This document shows, in pieces, positions 17,053 to 26,400 of a DNA stretch of 64,000 nt (the stretch's first letter is position 1; every line of letters starts with the position of its first letter). Source of the stretch: Plantimonas leprariae. GTDB lineage: Bacteria > Pseudomonadota > Alphaproteobacteria > Rhizobiales > Rhizobiaceae. The position numbers and the translations under genes are program-made. The stretch covers positions 93,374-157,373 of the forward strand of contig NZ_VZDO01000014.1 in assembly GCF_008802405.1 (NCBI RefSeq). Direction: 5' to 3'. Below the pieces are notes generated by a model. The model saw only the letters and a program-made list of their open reading frames with translations, was not told where the DNA came from and searched no databases.

Positions 17053-17541
17053 GTGCATTTGGCTTTCGAAAGCTGTCCCTCGTCGGGTCTGTATGTCTGG
17101 GATGTCGCCGATGATCGCGTTGTCAGTTGCGCGACGACGGCTTCGCTGTTCGGCCTCTGCCCGGATGCGGCAGGCCGAGGGTTGCCGATCGCAACGTTCT
17201 TCGACCTCATCCATCCCGACGACCGGATCAGGATGCGGCAAGCGACCCTCGGTGGAAACGAGGGCGTCTATCGTTACCAGTACCGGATCAAGCGAGAAGC
17301 GAACGACGAGATTGCGGTCCGCACCGTTGGCTGGCGCTTCGCGGCTGAAGACGGAGCATGCAGCCGGCATGTCGGAACGATCGCCGCTCTCGATGCAGCT
17401 CCGATTGGCACGACGATCGACATCGTTGATCACTGTCTGGCGGCTTACCAAAAAGCCCAGACGTCCGACAAACGGTTCGTGCAGTACCTGCTCGGCATGG
17501 TGCTGATGGAACTCGGCTACGATATCGCGAAAGGGCGCTGA
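17053..17541 (+). CDS. PAS-domain protein
   Basis: A protein of about 162 residues with one PAS domain (about 10-115). It shows GLYVWDVADDRV, FFDLIHPDDRIRM and the PAC-like YRYQYRIKREANDEIAVRTVGW. No output domain follows, only a helical C-terminus (about 120-162). It may bind a ligand and act through protein contact, as short PAS proteins do. I chose GTG 17053 because sequence upstream is not family-like, but the frame is open back to 16897, so the start is uncertain. Confidence 0.65.
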   Translation: MHLAFESCPSSGLYVWDVADDRVVSCATTASLFGLCPDAAGRGLPIATFFDLIHPDDRIRMRQATLGGNEGVYRYQYRIKREANDEIAVRTVGWRFAAEDGACSRHVGTIAALDAAPIGTTIDIVDHCLAAYQKAQTSDKRFVQYLLGMVLMELGYDIAKGR

Positions 17542-17554
17542 CAGCCGAGGGGCA

Positions 17555-17815
17555 TCAGTGAATGGTGCTGTCCGGCTCGGGAAAGAACTGCATCATGCCT
17601 TCAGCTTCGAGCGCGGCTTCGAAAGCTTCGTAGGCGTCCCTATCGGTCGTGAACGCCTCGTTCCATTCCGTCGACATGCCGGTTGGATCAGCCACCTCAA
17701 GCGTCCAACCGTCATCGCTGCCGGCGACACGATAGATGTAGACCTGAACGCTGGTGCCATCTCGCGTCACGCGTCCGCCGAGCGGCGAGAACTCCAGTTC
17801 GGGCTCGTCGGTCAT
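17555..17815 (-). CDS. Conserved hypothetical protein, 86 aa
   Basis: An 86-residue acidic protein with an N-terminal beta-rich half (LEFSPLGGRVTRDGTSVQVY) and a helical C-terminal half ending MMQFFPEP. GGTGGAG lies before the ATG. It follows alaE by 14 bases on the same strand, so they probably share a transcript. Function unknown. Confidence 0.65.
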   Translation of the reverse strand: MTDEPELEFSPLGGRVTRDGTSVQVYIYRVAGSDDGWTLEVADPTGMSTEWNEAFTTDRDAYEAFEAALEAEGMMQFFPEPDSTIH

Positions 17816-17829
17816 AACTCCACCTGCCG

Positions 17830-18276
17830 CTAGTCGATGTTGACGCTCATCGGCCGCGTGCCGCCCGGTGGAAGCCCGAACAGCGCTCGGATCCAGTTCA
17901 GGAATGCACCGTAGGGTCGACCGAGCGCCAGCATCATCGAGGTGGCACCGAGTACGCCGCGCACCAGAGCCCATCCGGAGGCGCCGCTGATCGCGATGAT
18001 CGCCGCGTAGATCGGGACCTGAAAGCTGACCAGGGCGAAGGTGTCCCATAGCAGCTGGGACAGGCGCCCATGTCCGGAGCGCTGCATCAACCAATCCCGC
18101 CACATGCCGTACGGACGGCCGACCGGCACCATCAGCGCCGCGCCCAGCAGCCGAGCGTGCAGCACCTGTTCCCATTCCATGCCGGCGATGAAGCGCTCGT
18201 TGATGACCCCGGTCGTCGTGAAGAACAGGATCAGGGCCGTCGTGTCAGCGATGAAGGCGCGACGGGTTTCGGTCAA
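17830..18276 (-). CDS. alaE: L-alanine exporter AlaE
   Basis: A 148-residue inner-membrane protein with four hydrophobic segments and the AlaE landmarks ADTTALILFF near the start, GRPYGMWRDWLM in the centre, FALVSFQVPIYAAII, and GRPYGAFLNWIRALF near the end. The family exports L-alanine by proton motive force. It starts at TTG. Length matches the E. coli protein. Confidence 0.85.
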   Translation of the reverse strand: MTETRRAFIADTTALILFFTTTGVINERFIAGMEWEQVLHARLLGAALMVPVGRPYGMWRDWLMQRSGHGRLSQLLWDTFALVSFQVPIYAAIIAISGASGWALVRGVLGATSMMLALGRPYGAFLNWIRALFGLPPGGTRPMSVNID

Positions 18277-18358
18277 TCGGATCTCGCGTCCTTCCGCAAC
18301 TTGACGACGATCCCGCCACCGATCTCGGAAACGAACTCGACGCCGGCCCTCTCCGAGT

Positions 18359-18934
18359 TCACTGAAACTTCTTGCACCGCTCGAGCTTCGCGAGGATTTG
18401 TTCCATCCGCCTTGCTCGGGTTTCCGGACGCTTGGCTGTCTGAAGGCGATAGTAGATCGGGTAGAGGTTCTTGCGATCGAGCGTCTGGAAGAACGCCCTG
18501 GCGACCGGGAGCTTCTCCAGCGCGTCGAGGAAGTCCTGCGGGATCGTCATTGTGGCCGAGCCCGCATATGCGTTCTCCCATCGTCCGTCCGCCTTGGCCG
18601 CTTCGACGTGCGCGAGACCAGCAGGCATCATCCGCCCTTCGGCCATCAGCCGCATCGCATATTCGCGGTTCTTGGTCGACCAGTTGGATTTCGGCTTTCT
18701 CGGCGTCAGGCGCTGCAGAAAGGACTCGGCGTCGAGTGGCCGCTTCTGGCCGTCGATCCAGCCGAACGCGATCGCTTCGACCACGCAGTCGGACCACGTC
18801 ACGGACGGCGTTCCCGAGGTTGCCTTATAGATCCTGACCCACAACTCGCCGGCGCTTGTGTGGTGTTCCGCAAGCCAAGCGTTCAACTCGGCCGGCGTGG
18901 CGAAAGATCGATGAGCGTCGGGCATCAGCGTCAT
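18359..18934 (-). CDS. YdeI/OmpD-associated family protein
   Basis: A 191-residue protein of the YdeI family. It shows ELWVRIYKATSGTPSVTW, then the signature EAIAFGWIDGQKRPLD, FLQRLTPRKPKSNWS, and a C-terminal REARRMEQI-like basic helix (RPETRARRMEQILAKLE). Members are linked to envelope stress or peptide resistance in enterics, but the biochemical function is not settled. The ribosome site is weak, and ATG three codons downstream is an alternative. Confidence 0.82.
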   Translation of the reverse strand: MTLMPDAHRSFATPAELNAWLAEHHTSAGELWVRIYKATSGTPSVTWSDCVVEAIAFGWIDGQKRPLDAESFLQRLTPRKPKSNWSTKNREYAMRLMAEGRMMPAGLAHVEAAKADGRWENAYAGSATMTIPQDFLDALEKLPVARAFFQTLDRKNLYPIYYRLQTAKRPETRARRMEQILAKLERCKKFQ

Positions 18935-19071
18935 GCACCGGTTGGAATGAGCGAGTGGGACGCCTTGCGAAGCCTCACCAGACCAACGGCTACCTTCTCA
19001 ACCTAAAGACGGCCCCACCGTCTACCAACCGCGGGTCATATCGGGTGCCGTCAGTGGCGCGAAAACGCCGA

Positions 19072-19190
19072 TTAGTTGGCGAAGGCCAAGGTCAAGAGCC
19101 GGGCGAGCGGCGACATCAGTGAGGGATGCAGGCTCGCTTCTGGCGCGTTCAGTACCACCAATAGCCAGATACGGCGAGCGTCGTGATCAC
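19072..19190 (-). pseudogene. Deletion remnant of an AAA ATPase gene
   Basis: Reading leftward from 19190, three bases after the recombinase stop, the sequence gives VITTLAVSGY, matching the first residues of the intact AAA ATPase at 48321-49481. It then jumps, out of frame, to VLNAPEASLHPSLMSPLARL, matching the Walker-B region of the same protein (VLNEPEASLHPSLMSPLARL). About 310 codons between the two blocks are missing. A TAA follows soon after. The Glu to Ala change in NEPE is a further sign of decay. Confidence 0.85.
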
Positions 19191-19192
19191 CG

Positions 19193-20467
19193 TCAGAGCA
19201 TGGCGCGCCGCGCCAGTTCCTCGCTCGCGTCCACGATGAAAGCTGAGTAGTGCGCCTCGATCATTGCGACGGACGTGTCGTGCAGGCTGGCGACGAGCCG
19301 CACCGGAAGACCGGCCTGCAGGCCGCGAAGGATCGACGTGTGCCGGAGGGCGTAGGGTACGACGTCCGCCGCCACGCCGGCCGCAAGCTTCACCTTCGCC
19401 CACGGCCGGATCATTTCGCTGTCGGCCCATGCCCGCCGCCCGTCGCGTTCCCACTTCAGCGGCGCCGTCTGGCGCCAGCCCCAATGATTGAGCAGGACAC
19501 CGTCCGCGGGTCGGCCCTCGAAGGCGGGCCGCAGACGCGTCATAGTATCGGTCGAGATAGGAACGGCAATTCGTCCAAGGGGCCCCGTCTTCCGACCCTT
19601 TCTCGATCTCGGCACCATGATCCGGCCGTTGGCGACCTGCACGTCGCCGACCCTTATCTCCGCGACTTGGCTGTACCGCGCGCCCGTGGCCGCCAGCACC
19701 AGCACAAGCCGTCCGAGATCGCCTTCCTCGTCGACTGCAAAGGCCGCGTCGATCAGCGCCCGGACATCGTCGGCCGTCAGGAACTGCTTTCGGGCGTTCG
19801 CGGACGAGGGGAGGGCGCGCGTCCCGACCTTGATCTCGCCGACGAGATGCGGCGGCAGCTCTCGCCGGTACTTCTCGGCCGCGGCGTTCAGCGCTGCCCG
19901 CAGGTCGTTGAGCAATCGGTTCACGGTCGACGCCGCGATCGGCCGCCGCCCGTCGTCTGCCGTCTCGCCGATCGGCAGGCGGTCCCGCCAGCCCTCGATC
20001 GACGAGGCGCGCAACTTCTTCAGCGGCAGATCGGCGATCGCCGCGTCAGACAGGACATGCCGCTTCAGGCGCCGTTCGGCGTCGGCGCCGTCCTTGGCGC
20101 TCTTGCGGACGCGCTCCTTCACGTAGGCGTCGATCGCGCTGCGCACTGTCGGGACGTTCGCCATGCCCGTCTCGGCCGCGGCGAGCGCCTCGTACTGCCG
20201 CCGGCTCCACTCAAGCGCCGCGGCAACTGCGGCGCGGTAGGCGAGGGCGCCCGATGCGCTGCCGTCGTCGTCCGCAGGGCCGAGCTTCTCTTCGGCGCGC
20301 TTGCCGTCCACGACGACCTTGCCGATCCACGCACCCGCGCCGGACGCAGGCTTGCGATAGCCGAGCGAAACGCCGCCGCGGCCGCCGCTGACGCCGCGCC
20401 AGTACGGGTTCCGTCTGACGGCGAGGCGGGCTCGCTTGGAAGGGGTGTCGATCTCGGCGTTCGGCAC
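19193..20467 (-). CDS. Tyrosine recombinase/integrase
   Basis: A 424-residue integrase from GTG 20467. The frame stays open upstream to 20593, but that part looks non-coding. The N-terminal part is a DNA-binding/SAM-like region. The catalytic domain carries R264 (TGARYSQ), R375-H376 (YALRHTS, with Tyr in place of the usual first His), H396 (LHDTS) and nucleophile Y407 (EAHYSAF). It looks active. The gene starts about 150 bases from a tRNA-Glu 3' fragment, as expected for an integrase beside its att site. Its last 64 codons are duplicated in decayed form at 49484-49678. Confidence 0.9.
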   Translation of the reverse strand: MPNAEIDTPSKRARLAVRRNPYWRGVSGGRGGVSLGYRKPASGAGAWIGKVVVDGKRAEEKLGPADDDGSASGALAYRAAVAAALEWSRRQYEALAAAETGMANVPTVRSAIDAYVKERVRKSAKDGADAERRLKRHVLSDAAIADLPLKKLRASSIEGWRDRLPIGETADDGRRPIAASTVNRLLNDLRAALNAAAEKYRRELPPHLVGEIKVGTRALPSSANARKQFLTADDVRALIDAAFAVDEEGDLGRLVLVLAATGARYSQVAEIRVGDVQVANGRIMVPRSRKGRKTGPLGRIAVPISTDTMTRLRPAFEGRPADGVLLNHWGWRQTAPLKWERDGRRAWADSEMIRPWAKVKLAAGVAADVVPYALRHTSILRGLQAGLPVRLVASLHDTSVAMIEAHYSAFIVDASEELARRAML

Positions 20468-20620
20468 GGCAGGATTTCCATCCGTCCCACACAGCGTCCC
20501 ACACAGACGTTGGCGAACGGTCCTGACGTATATAACACGAAAACTGCTGAAACCCCTATGGCGTAGGCGTCTCATAGACGTCACGGACGTCAATGCGTCG
20601 AAGAATTTCGCCTGCCGTCA

Positions 20621-20666
20621 CCCTCTCACGGCGCAAACAGGGGTTCGATTCCCCTTGGGCGTACCA
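20621..20666 (+). other. tRNA-Glu(CTC) 3' half, probable attachment site
   Basis: The 46 bases run from the anticodon loop (CCCTCTCAC, anticodon CTC) through a complete T arm (GGGGTTCGATTCCCC) to the acceptor 3' strand and CCA. Upstream, the 5' anticodon stem, D arm and 5' acceptor strand (expected to pair with TGGGCGT) are absent, so this is not a working tRNA. A tRNA 3' half starting in the anticodon loop, next to an integrase, is the standard form of an att duplicate. By geometry the integrated element lies to the left, with chromosomal flank to the right. Confidence 0.8.
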
Positions 20667-20823
20667 GTTTTTCCTAGCGAATACAGTACCTTGCCGCGGC
20701 TGTCATTTTAGCTCGGAAGTCGTGGGCTAAAAATGGGCTAATATGCTGGGCGCACCCTGTGGTAGCGGCCGGCTCTTGCGGTCCGCCGGCTATCTGCGAG
20801 ACTGCCGCCATCTTGGAGGTGGC

Positions 20824-22140
20824 ATGTCAGCAGTACCGGAAAAGATCGTTCAGTTGCGCGACGCGTTCGGCGTCGGCCGCGAGGTTCCCCTGAACTACGT
20901 CGCTCGCGCGGACGTCGACGGCAAATTCGTTGAGAGTCTGACGCGGGACAAGCACGTGGTCATCTACGGCTCCTCGAAGCAGGGCAAGACGACGCTGCGC
21001 AAGCACTGCCTGTCCGACGACGACTACATCGTGGTGAGCTGCGTTAACACGATGTCGCTTGTCGATCTGAACGGCGCGATCCTCAAGGCAGCGGGCTATC
21101 GGATCGAGCAGTCCCAGACGAAGACCGTCAACGGTGCTTGGAAGTACGGCCTGGAGTTCGCTGGCGAGGGGCGCGTGCCGTTCGTAGCGAAAGCCGGGGC
21201 AAAGGGTACGGTCGGTAGGGAGAACTCAGAGAAGCTCGACGTCGTATCGAGCCGACTGGAGATAGACCTCGCAGACGTAAATGACGTCATCACCGCGCTC
21301 AAGGAGGCGGGCTTCAACAAGCTCATCATACTTGAGGATTTTCACTACCTCTCGGTCGAAATCCAGAAAAGCTTCTCGTTCTCTTTGAAAGCCTTTCACG
21401 AGAACTCGCCCTTCTGCTTCATAGTCGTCGGTGTCTGGCGCGAGAAGAATCGGCTCATCTACTATAACGGCGACCTTACGAGCCGGGTGGTCAGCATAGA
21501 TGCCGACGTGTGGTCGGAGCAGCAGTTGCGCGAGGTCGTGACGGCCGGGGAGCACCTGCTGAACGTCAGCTTCGACGCTGAGGTCGTGAACAACCTAATC
21601 CGTCACAGCGCGGACGCCGTAGCGCTGGTCCAGGAGGGCTGTTTCAAAATCTGCGAGAAGGCCGGCATCTCAGAAACTCAGTCGGTACAGAAGGACATCG
21701 GCACGGGACTGGACGCGGAAGCGATCGTCCGAGAAATCGTCAACGATCAAGCCGGCCGCTACTCCGCGTTCATCGCGAACTTCGCAGAGGGGTTCACGCA
21801 GACCGAACTCGAAATGTACAAGTGGCTTATCTTCGCGGTTCTGACCAGCTCCGTAGAGGACTTGGAGAGCGGACTGCGAAGGCAGCAGATATCCACGATC
21901 ATTAAGGCAAGTCACCCCGAGGGCGCGCGACTCAACGAGGGTAACATAACGCAGGCACTTCAAGGTGCTGCATCCCTACAGGTTCAGAAAAACATCCGTC
22001 CGATAATCTTCGACTACGATCAAACGACGCGCGTACTCACGGTCGTTGATCGTAGCTTCCTGATATGGTTGGCCCACCAGAACCGCGACGATCTTCTGGC
22101 AGAAATCGGTATTGAGCCTGAATCGGTCGGCGCCTCCTAA
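20824..22140 (+). CDS. Unassigned AAA ATPase beside the att site
   Basis: A 438-residue protein with a P-loop GSSKQGKT (residues 49-56, K55) and a Walker-B-like IILEDFH (E171/D172). A long C-terminal region contains helical and winged-helix-like stretches and ends FDYDQTTRVLTVVDRSFLIW. No nuclease, TIR or protease motif is visible. It starts at ATG behind TTGGAGG. Codon use looks less GC-biased than in neighbours, which suggests transfer. The fold is of ORC/STAND-like type by impression only. A defence or regulatory role is inferred from its place at an integration site. Confidence 0.7.
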   Translation: MSAVPEKIVQLRDAFGVGREVPLNYVARADVDGKFVESLTRDKHVVIYGSSKQGKTTLRKHCLSDDDYIVVSCVNTMSLVDLNGAILKAAGYRIEQSQTKTVNGAWKYGLEFAGEGRVPFVAKAGAKGTVGRENSEKLDVVSSRLEIDLADVNDVITALKEAGFNKLIILEDFHYLSVEIQKSFSFSLKAFHENSPFCFIVVGVWREKNRLIYYNGDLTSRVVSIDADVWSEQQLREVVTAGEHLLNVSFDAEVVNNLIRHSADAVALVQEGCFKICEKAGISETQSVQKDIGTGLDAEAIVREIVNDQAGRYSAFIANFAEGFTQTELEMYKWLIFAVLTSSVEDLESGLRRQQISTIIKASHPEGARLNEGNITQALQGAASLQVQKNIRPIIFDYDQTTRVLTVVDRSFLIWLAHQNRDDLLAEIGIEPESVGAS

Positions 22141-22150
22141 GCCGCTTCTC

Positions 22151-23172
22151 CTACAGCGCCACGCGCCGGACGGCGATCTCCGCCTTCCGCTCGCGCTGCG
22201 CGTTCATCGCCGCGAGGTAGTCGGTGATCGCCGTCTCGGCGTGGGGCGGGACCTCCGGCGTCTCGGCCGCGCGGGCGACGTTGCGGGCAGCGTCGCGCCG
22301 TCCGACTGCCGCCTCGATGCATCGCGCAAGATGGGGCGTCCGACACGACGACGCTGCCGATGTCGCGGCCGAGGAAGTCGAGGCCACCGTAAAGGGCCAT
22401 GCGGTTCGGTCGGCGCGCGTAGTCCTCGATCGCCGACAGCGTCTGGTTCGCCTCCTCGCTCGGCATCGCGGAAGGCAAGGGCGAAGGCGCGGCGGAAGCG
22501 ACGGTTGGCAGAGGACTAGGCACGATCGGTGTCGAGGCTGATACAGGCGCAGGCACGGCAGCAACTTGCGGGGAGACTGTAGTCGGAGCGGTTTGCACCG
22601 CTGCAGGTGTTGGGTCGCTGGCGTTGTGGTTCAAATGGTAGGAGGCGATCTCCTCCGGCGTGAACACGTGCATGTCGTTAGCCGGTGTCCGGAACATTAC
22701 CGTCAGCACCTCGACCGGCGTTTCGAAGCGATTCAAGACGTCGATGATATCGGAGATCGATAGCTGTGCGCTTGTCAGGTCGGGCGCATCCTGCGCGATC
22801 TGGTGAACGCCGAGCTTCCCGTCGATCTGCCGCGCGGCACCTGCGAGGAAGAGATAGGCGCAGGCCGACATGCAGATGGAATCGGCCGGAACAAACGTCG
22901 AAAGCCTGCGCTGATGGATGTCGTCGGCGATGAGCAGGCCCATCGAGACGAGGCCGCCCGGGCTGTTGAGCACCACGAGCTTCGCGGTCGGAGCCGCCAT
23001 GAGCGCCCGACGGAAGTCGAGCGCCGATCTCGCCGTTGAGTTCGATCGCCTCCGGCCGGTCGGTGTCGACGCGGAAGGGACCGAACGTCTTCAGTGCGGC
23101 ACTAGTCGTTACAAGCGAGCAGAGCAGCAGGAACATCGCGAGAGCGCAATGCCAAAACGCACGACCAGCCAT
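22151..23172 (-). pseudogene. Frameshifted ClpP-like periplasmic protease gene
   Basis: The reading starts with a signal peptide (MAGRAFWHCALAMFLLLCSL) and runs to NGEIG near 23030. It must then change frame to continue with LDFRRALMAAPTAKLVVLNSPGG, ADSICMSACAYLFLAG and the HQIAQD region. These are hallmarks of ClpP/SppA-type serine proteases, with SPGG as oxyanion loop and Ser in MSACA as likely nucleophile. A second frame change near 22335 is needed to keep protein-like sequence to the end. Two frameshifts make this a likely pseudogene, unless the assembly has errors. Confidence 0.65.
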
Positions 23173-23495
23173 CGACCGCCCTTCCAAATGTGGCGAATTC
23201 TTGGCAAAGCAACTTACGGATGTCTGTAAGAACTGGAAGGCGTGTTCGCGTCGCGTTGCTCGACCATCGGCGTATGTGATTGCCGATGCTGAAGACGTTG
23301 GCAGCGGGGTCATCGCGGCGAAGGGCGGTGTGCCGGCGCCGGGTCGAGCAAGGAGGCGAAGCCCGATCGACCGTGTAGCTTCGCGGCCACCGCGCGCTTG
23401 CAAAGTGTCCTTAGCTGCGCAGTGAGTTCGATTGGAATTGACGACGGCCTTTTGGTGAAGGCAGGAATGCGTTCCCGCTTCCCTTCGGTCAGACA
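23173..23495. other. Intergenic region, no gene seen
   Basis: About 320 bases between the divergent protease pseudogene and the FecR-barrel gene. No convincing frame on either strand, and I recognise no promoter boxes or regulatory hairpins. Confidence 0.4.
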
Positions 23496-26400
23496 ATGTC
23501 CCGGTCGCGCAACTCGGTCCTCGCCGCTGCCTTAGCGGCCGCCTCGTTCCTGACGGTTGCCGCCGCCGGCGCCGACCCGCTCCCGCGTACGCCGGCGATC
23601 TCGGGCCAAGTCGTGCAGACGCGGGTGGGCGAAGAGTTCGAACCGGTGGAGGACCCGGTCCTGCGTGGTGTCGAAGTGCGTCAGGACGTCAAGGCCGGCG
23701 ACGTCATCCGCACCAACGCCTACGGTCAGATCGCACTGCTCTTCGCCGACCGGACGCAGGTGCGCGTCGCGCGCAACTCGACGCTGGTGGTGAAGGACGT
23801 GCGCGCCGACGGCGGCGTGACGCTCGGGCTGGAAACCGGCCAGATCTTCGCACGCGCGACGCGTGGCGGCTCCGGCGTTTCCGTCGACACGGCCGCCGCG
23901 ACCGCCGCGATCCGTGGCACCGACTGGACGATGACGGTCGCGGGCAGCCGCACCACGCTGTCGGTGATCGAGGGCGTCGTCGATCTTTCCAATGCGCAAG
24001 GGTCGGTGACGGTGCGGGAAGGCGAGTCCGCTGCCGCGACGCTCGGCTCCGCGCCGACGAAGGTCGTGATCGCGGGCGGCGACCTTCGTGAGCAGGTGTT
24101 GTTCAACCTGTCGCTGCGCAACGCGTTCGAACTGTTCCCTTCGTCCTCCCTCGATGCGCGTGAGACTTTGGCTGAGGCCCGCCGCGTCGATGCCATTCCG
24201 CCCGAGCGTCGCACGGCGGCGGACCGGGTGCTCGCCGCCGAGATCGCCTACGAGCGCGACGGCCGCGTCGAGGCGGCGAGCGCCATCGCCGAAGCCCGGC
24301 GCGGCGGCCGCCTCTCGGCGGGCGAGGAAGCGCGCCTGCAACTGCTCGAAGGACAGATCGCCGCCTACGAGCGGCGTTATGGCGACGCGGTCCGGCTGTT
24401 CGGCCGAGCGGAGCCGGGGCTCGAAGGCGAGCGGCGGGTGAAGGCGCGTTATCTCGCGTACTACGCCCGCTCGCTCGCCGATCCGTCGAAGTCCGCGGCG
24501 CCTCCTAAGGCCGATCCCGCCTCGCTCACCTCCGTGATCGGCGAGGCCGTCACCGCCGCATTCCTCCAATCGCCGCGCGAGTCGCTGCGCATCCTGCAGG
24601 CCGCCGAGCCGCGCTTCGGCGACAATGCCGAGTTCCAGGCAAGCATCGCCGACGTCGCCTTTCTGATCAACGAGGAGGCCATCGGCGAACGAGCGTTGGA
24701 GAAGGCCGTCGCTCTCGATCCGAACGCCCCTGGCGTCCTCGCCAGCCGCGCCGGCTACCGGGCGCGCTTCAAGGGCGACGCCAAGGGCGCTCTGGCCGAC
24801 GCGCGCGAGGTGACGCGCCTGACGCCGGGCGACTCGGGCGCATGGGATACGCTCGCCGGGCTGGAACTGGAGCGTGGCGCGACACGTGAAGCCGAAGTGG
24901 CCTATCGCCGAGCGATCGAACTCGATCCCAACGATCCGACATCGCGCGCCAATTACGCACTTTTCCTGCTGGGCCAAAGTCGCAACGCGGAGGCGAAGGT
25001 CGAGATCGACGCGGCGCTGGCGCTCGATTCGGCCTTCGATGTCGGCTACGTCGCCAAGGGGACGCAGCAGCTTGCAGCCGGCGACACGCAAGGGGCGCTG
25101 GACAATCTGACACGCGCGACGGCTGCCAATCCGACCTCTGGCGACTGGTTGGCGCTGCTCGGCTCCGCCTACGCCATCGCCGGCGACATTCAGGCCGCCG
25201 AGCAGTCCTTCGAGATATCCGACCGCTTCGATCCCAGGAACCCGACGATCGCGCAGTTCCGGTCCGCCCTGGCGCTCGACCAGTACCAGGCCGACGAGGC
25301 GATCCGCTTCGCTCGTCAATCCGTGGACCGCACGCGGGCGCGAGGCGGCGACTACGAGCCGATCGAGTCCAGCCGCGACACCGGCACGGCCCTCGGTTCC
25401 GCCTACCGCTTCCTGTCGCTCGACGCCTGGGGACGGTACTACGGCGATCGCGTTTTCGATCCGTTCTCGGCCGCGAGCTACTTCGACCAGGCGCTGTCGG
25501 GCAGCGTCACGCCCTTCTTCGTCTCGACGGGCCTTGTCGATCCCGATCCGGTTTCCGATTCCGGCAGCGCCTTCGCGTCCACCATCCAGGGCTCGCTGCT
25601 CGACCCGCTGTCGCTCGCGAGCTCCAGCTTTCATCCCGCCTTCGTGCGCGCACCCTTGAACGAAGTCGAAATCGGCGGCGGCGCGACCTTCGCCGGACAC
25701 GACGTCGGGGGCAACGGCACGGCGACTTACCAGTCGCTCGGCTACGGGCCGTTGCCTTATTCGCTGACGCTGTCCGCGAGCGGCAGCACGATCGACCGCT
25801 CGTTCGCCGACCAGGACGACGAGGCGATCAACGGCGCGGCGCTCTTCGGCTTCCAGGCGGGCCCGAACGACCGGGTCGTCGGTTCCTTCACGGGCGCGCA
25901 CAACGAGGGCGGCTCCGCCTTCCAGGGTCTGCCGCTGACCACGAGCGACAGGCAGGACGGCGACAGCTTCACCGGCCTACTCGGGTGGAGCCATACCTTC
26001 GGCTACCGCAACGTCTTGAACGCGGCCGTGTTCGGCACGGTAGTGGATCGCTCGCAGTTCGACGCCTCGTTGATCGACACACCGTTCTTTCCGGACACCT
26101 TCCCCGACGCGAACCTTCGCTACGACCTGGACGGGGACACGAAGGACAGGCGCATCCAGGCGGGCGTGTCGCATCTCTACGGCATCGGCGACGACGTGGT
26201 GCTGCGCTACGGCGGCGAATTCGGCTACGAACGCCAGAAGGCGGACTCGATCGGCGATCTGACGCTGTCGGATCCGACGACGGTCCTGAACGCCCGAGCC
26301 TGTTTCGATGCGGTCAGCCAACGGTTCGCAGCCCTCAACCCGAACCAGGGCCTCGACGAACTGCTGTCGTTCCTTGCCCTCTTCGACCCGGCGTCGCGCC

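Noticed and set aside
20590..20666. Intact tRNA gene
   Set aside because: The 3' half is perfect, but no D arm, no 5' acceptor strand and no matching 5' anticodon stem exist, so it cannot fold as a tRNA.
23532..25901. 789-codon open frame antisense to the FecR-barrel gene
   Set aside because: Composition is Arg/Gly/Val low-complexity typical of antisense frames, while the sense protein has clear domains.
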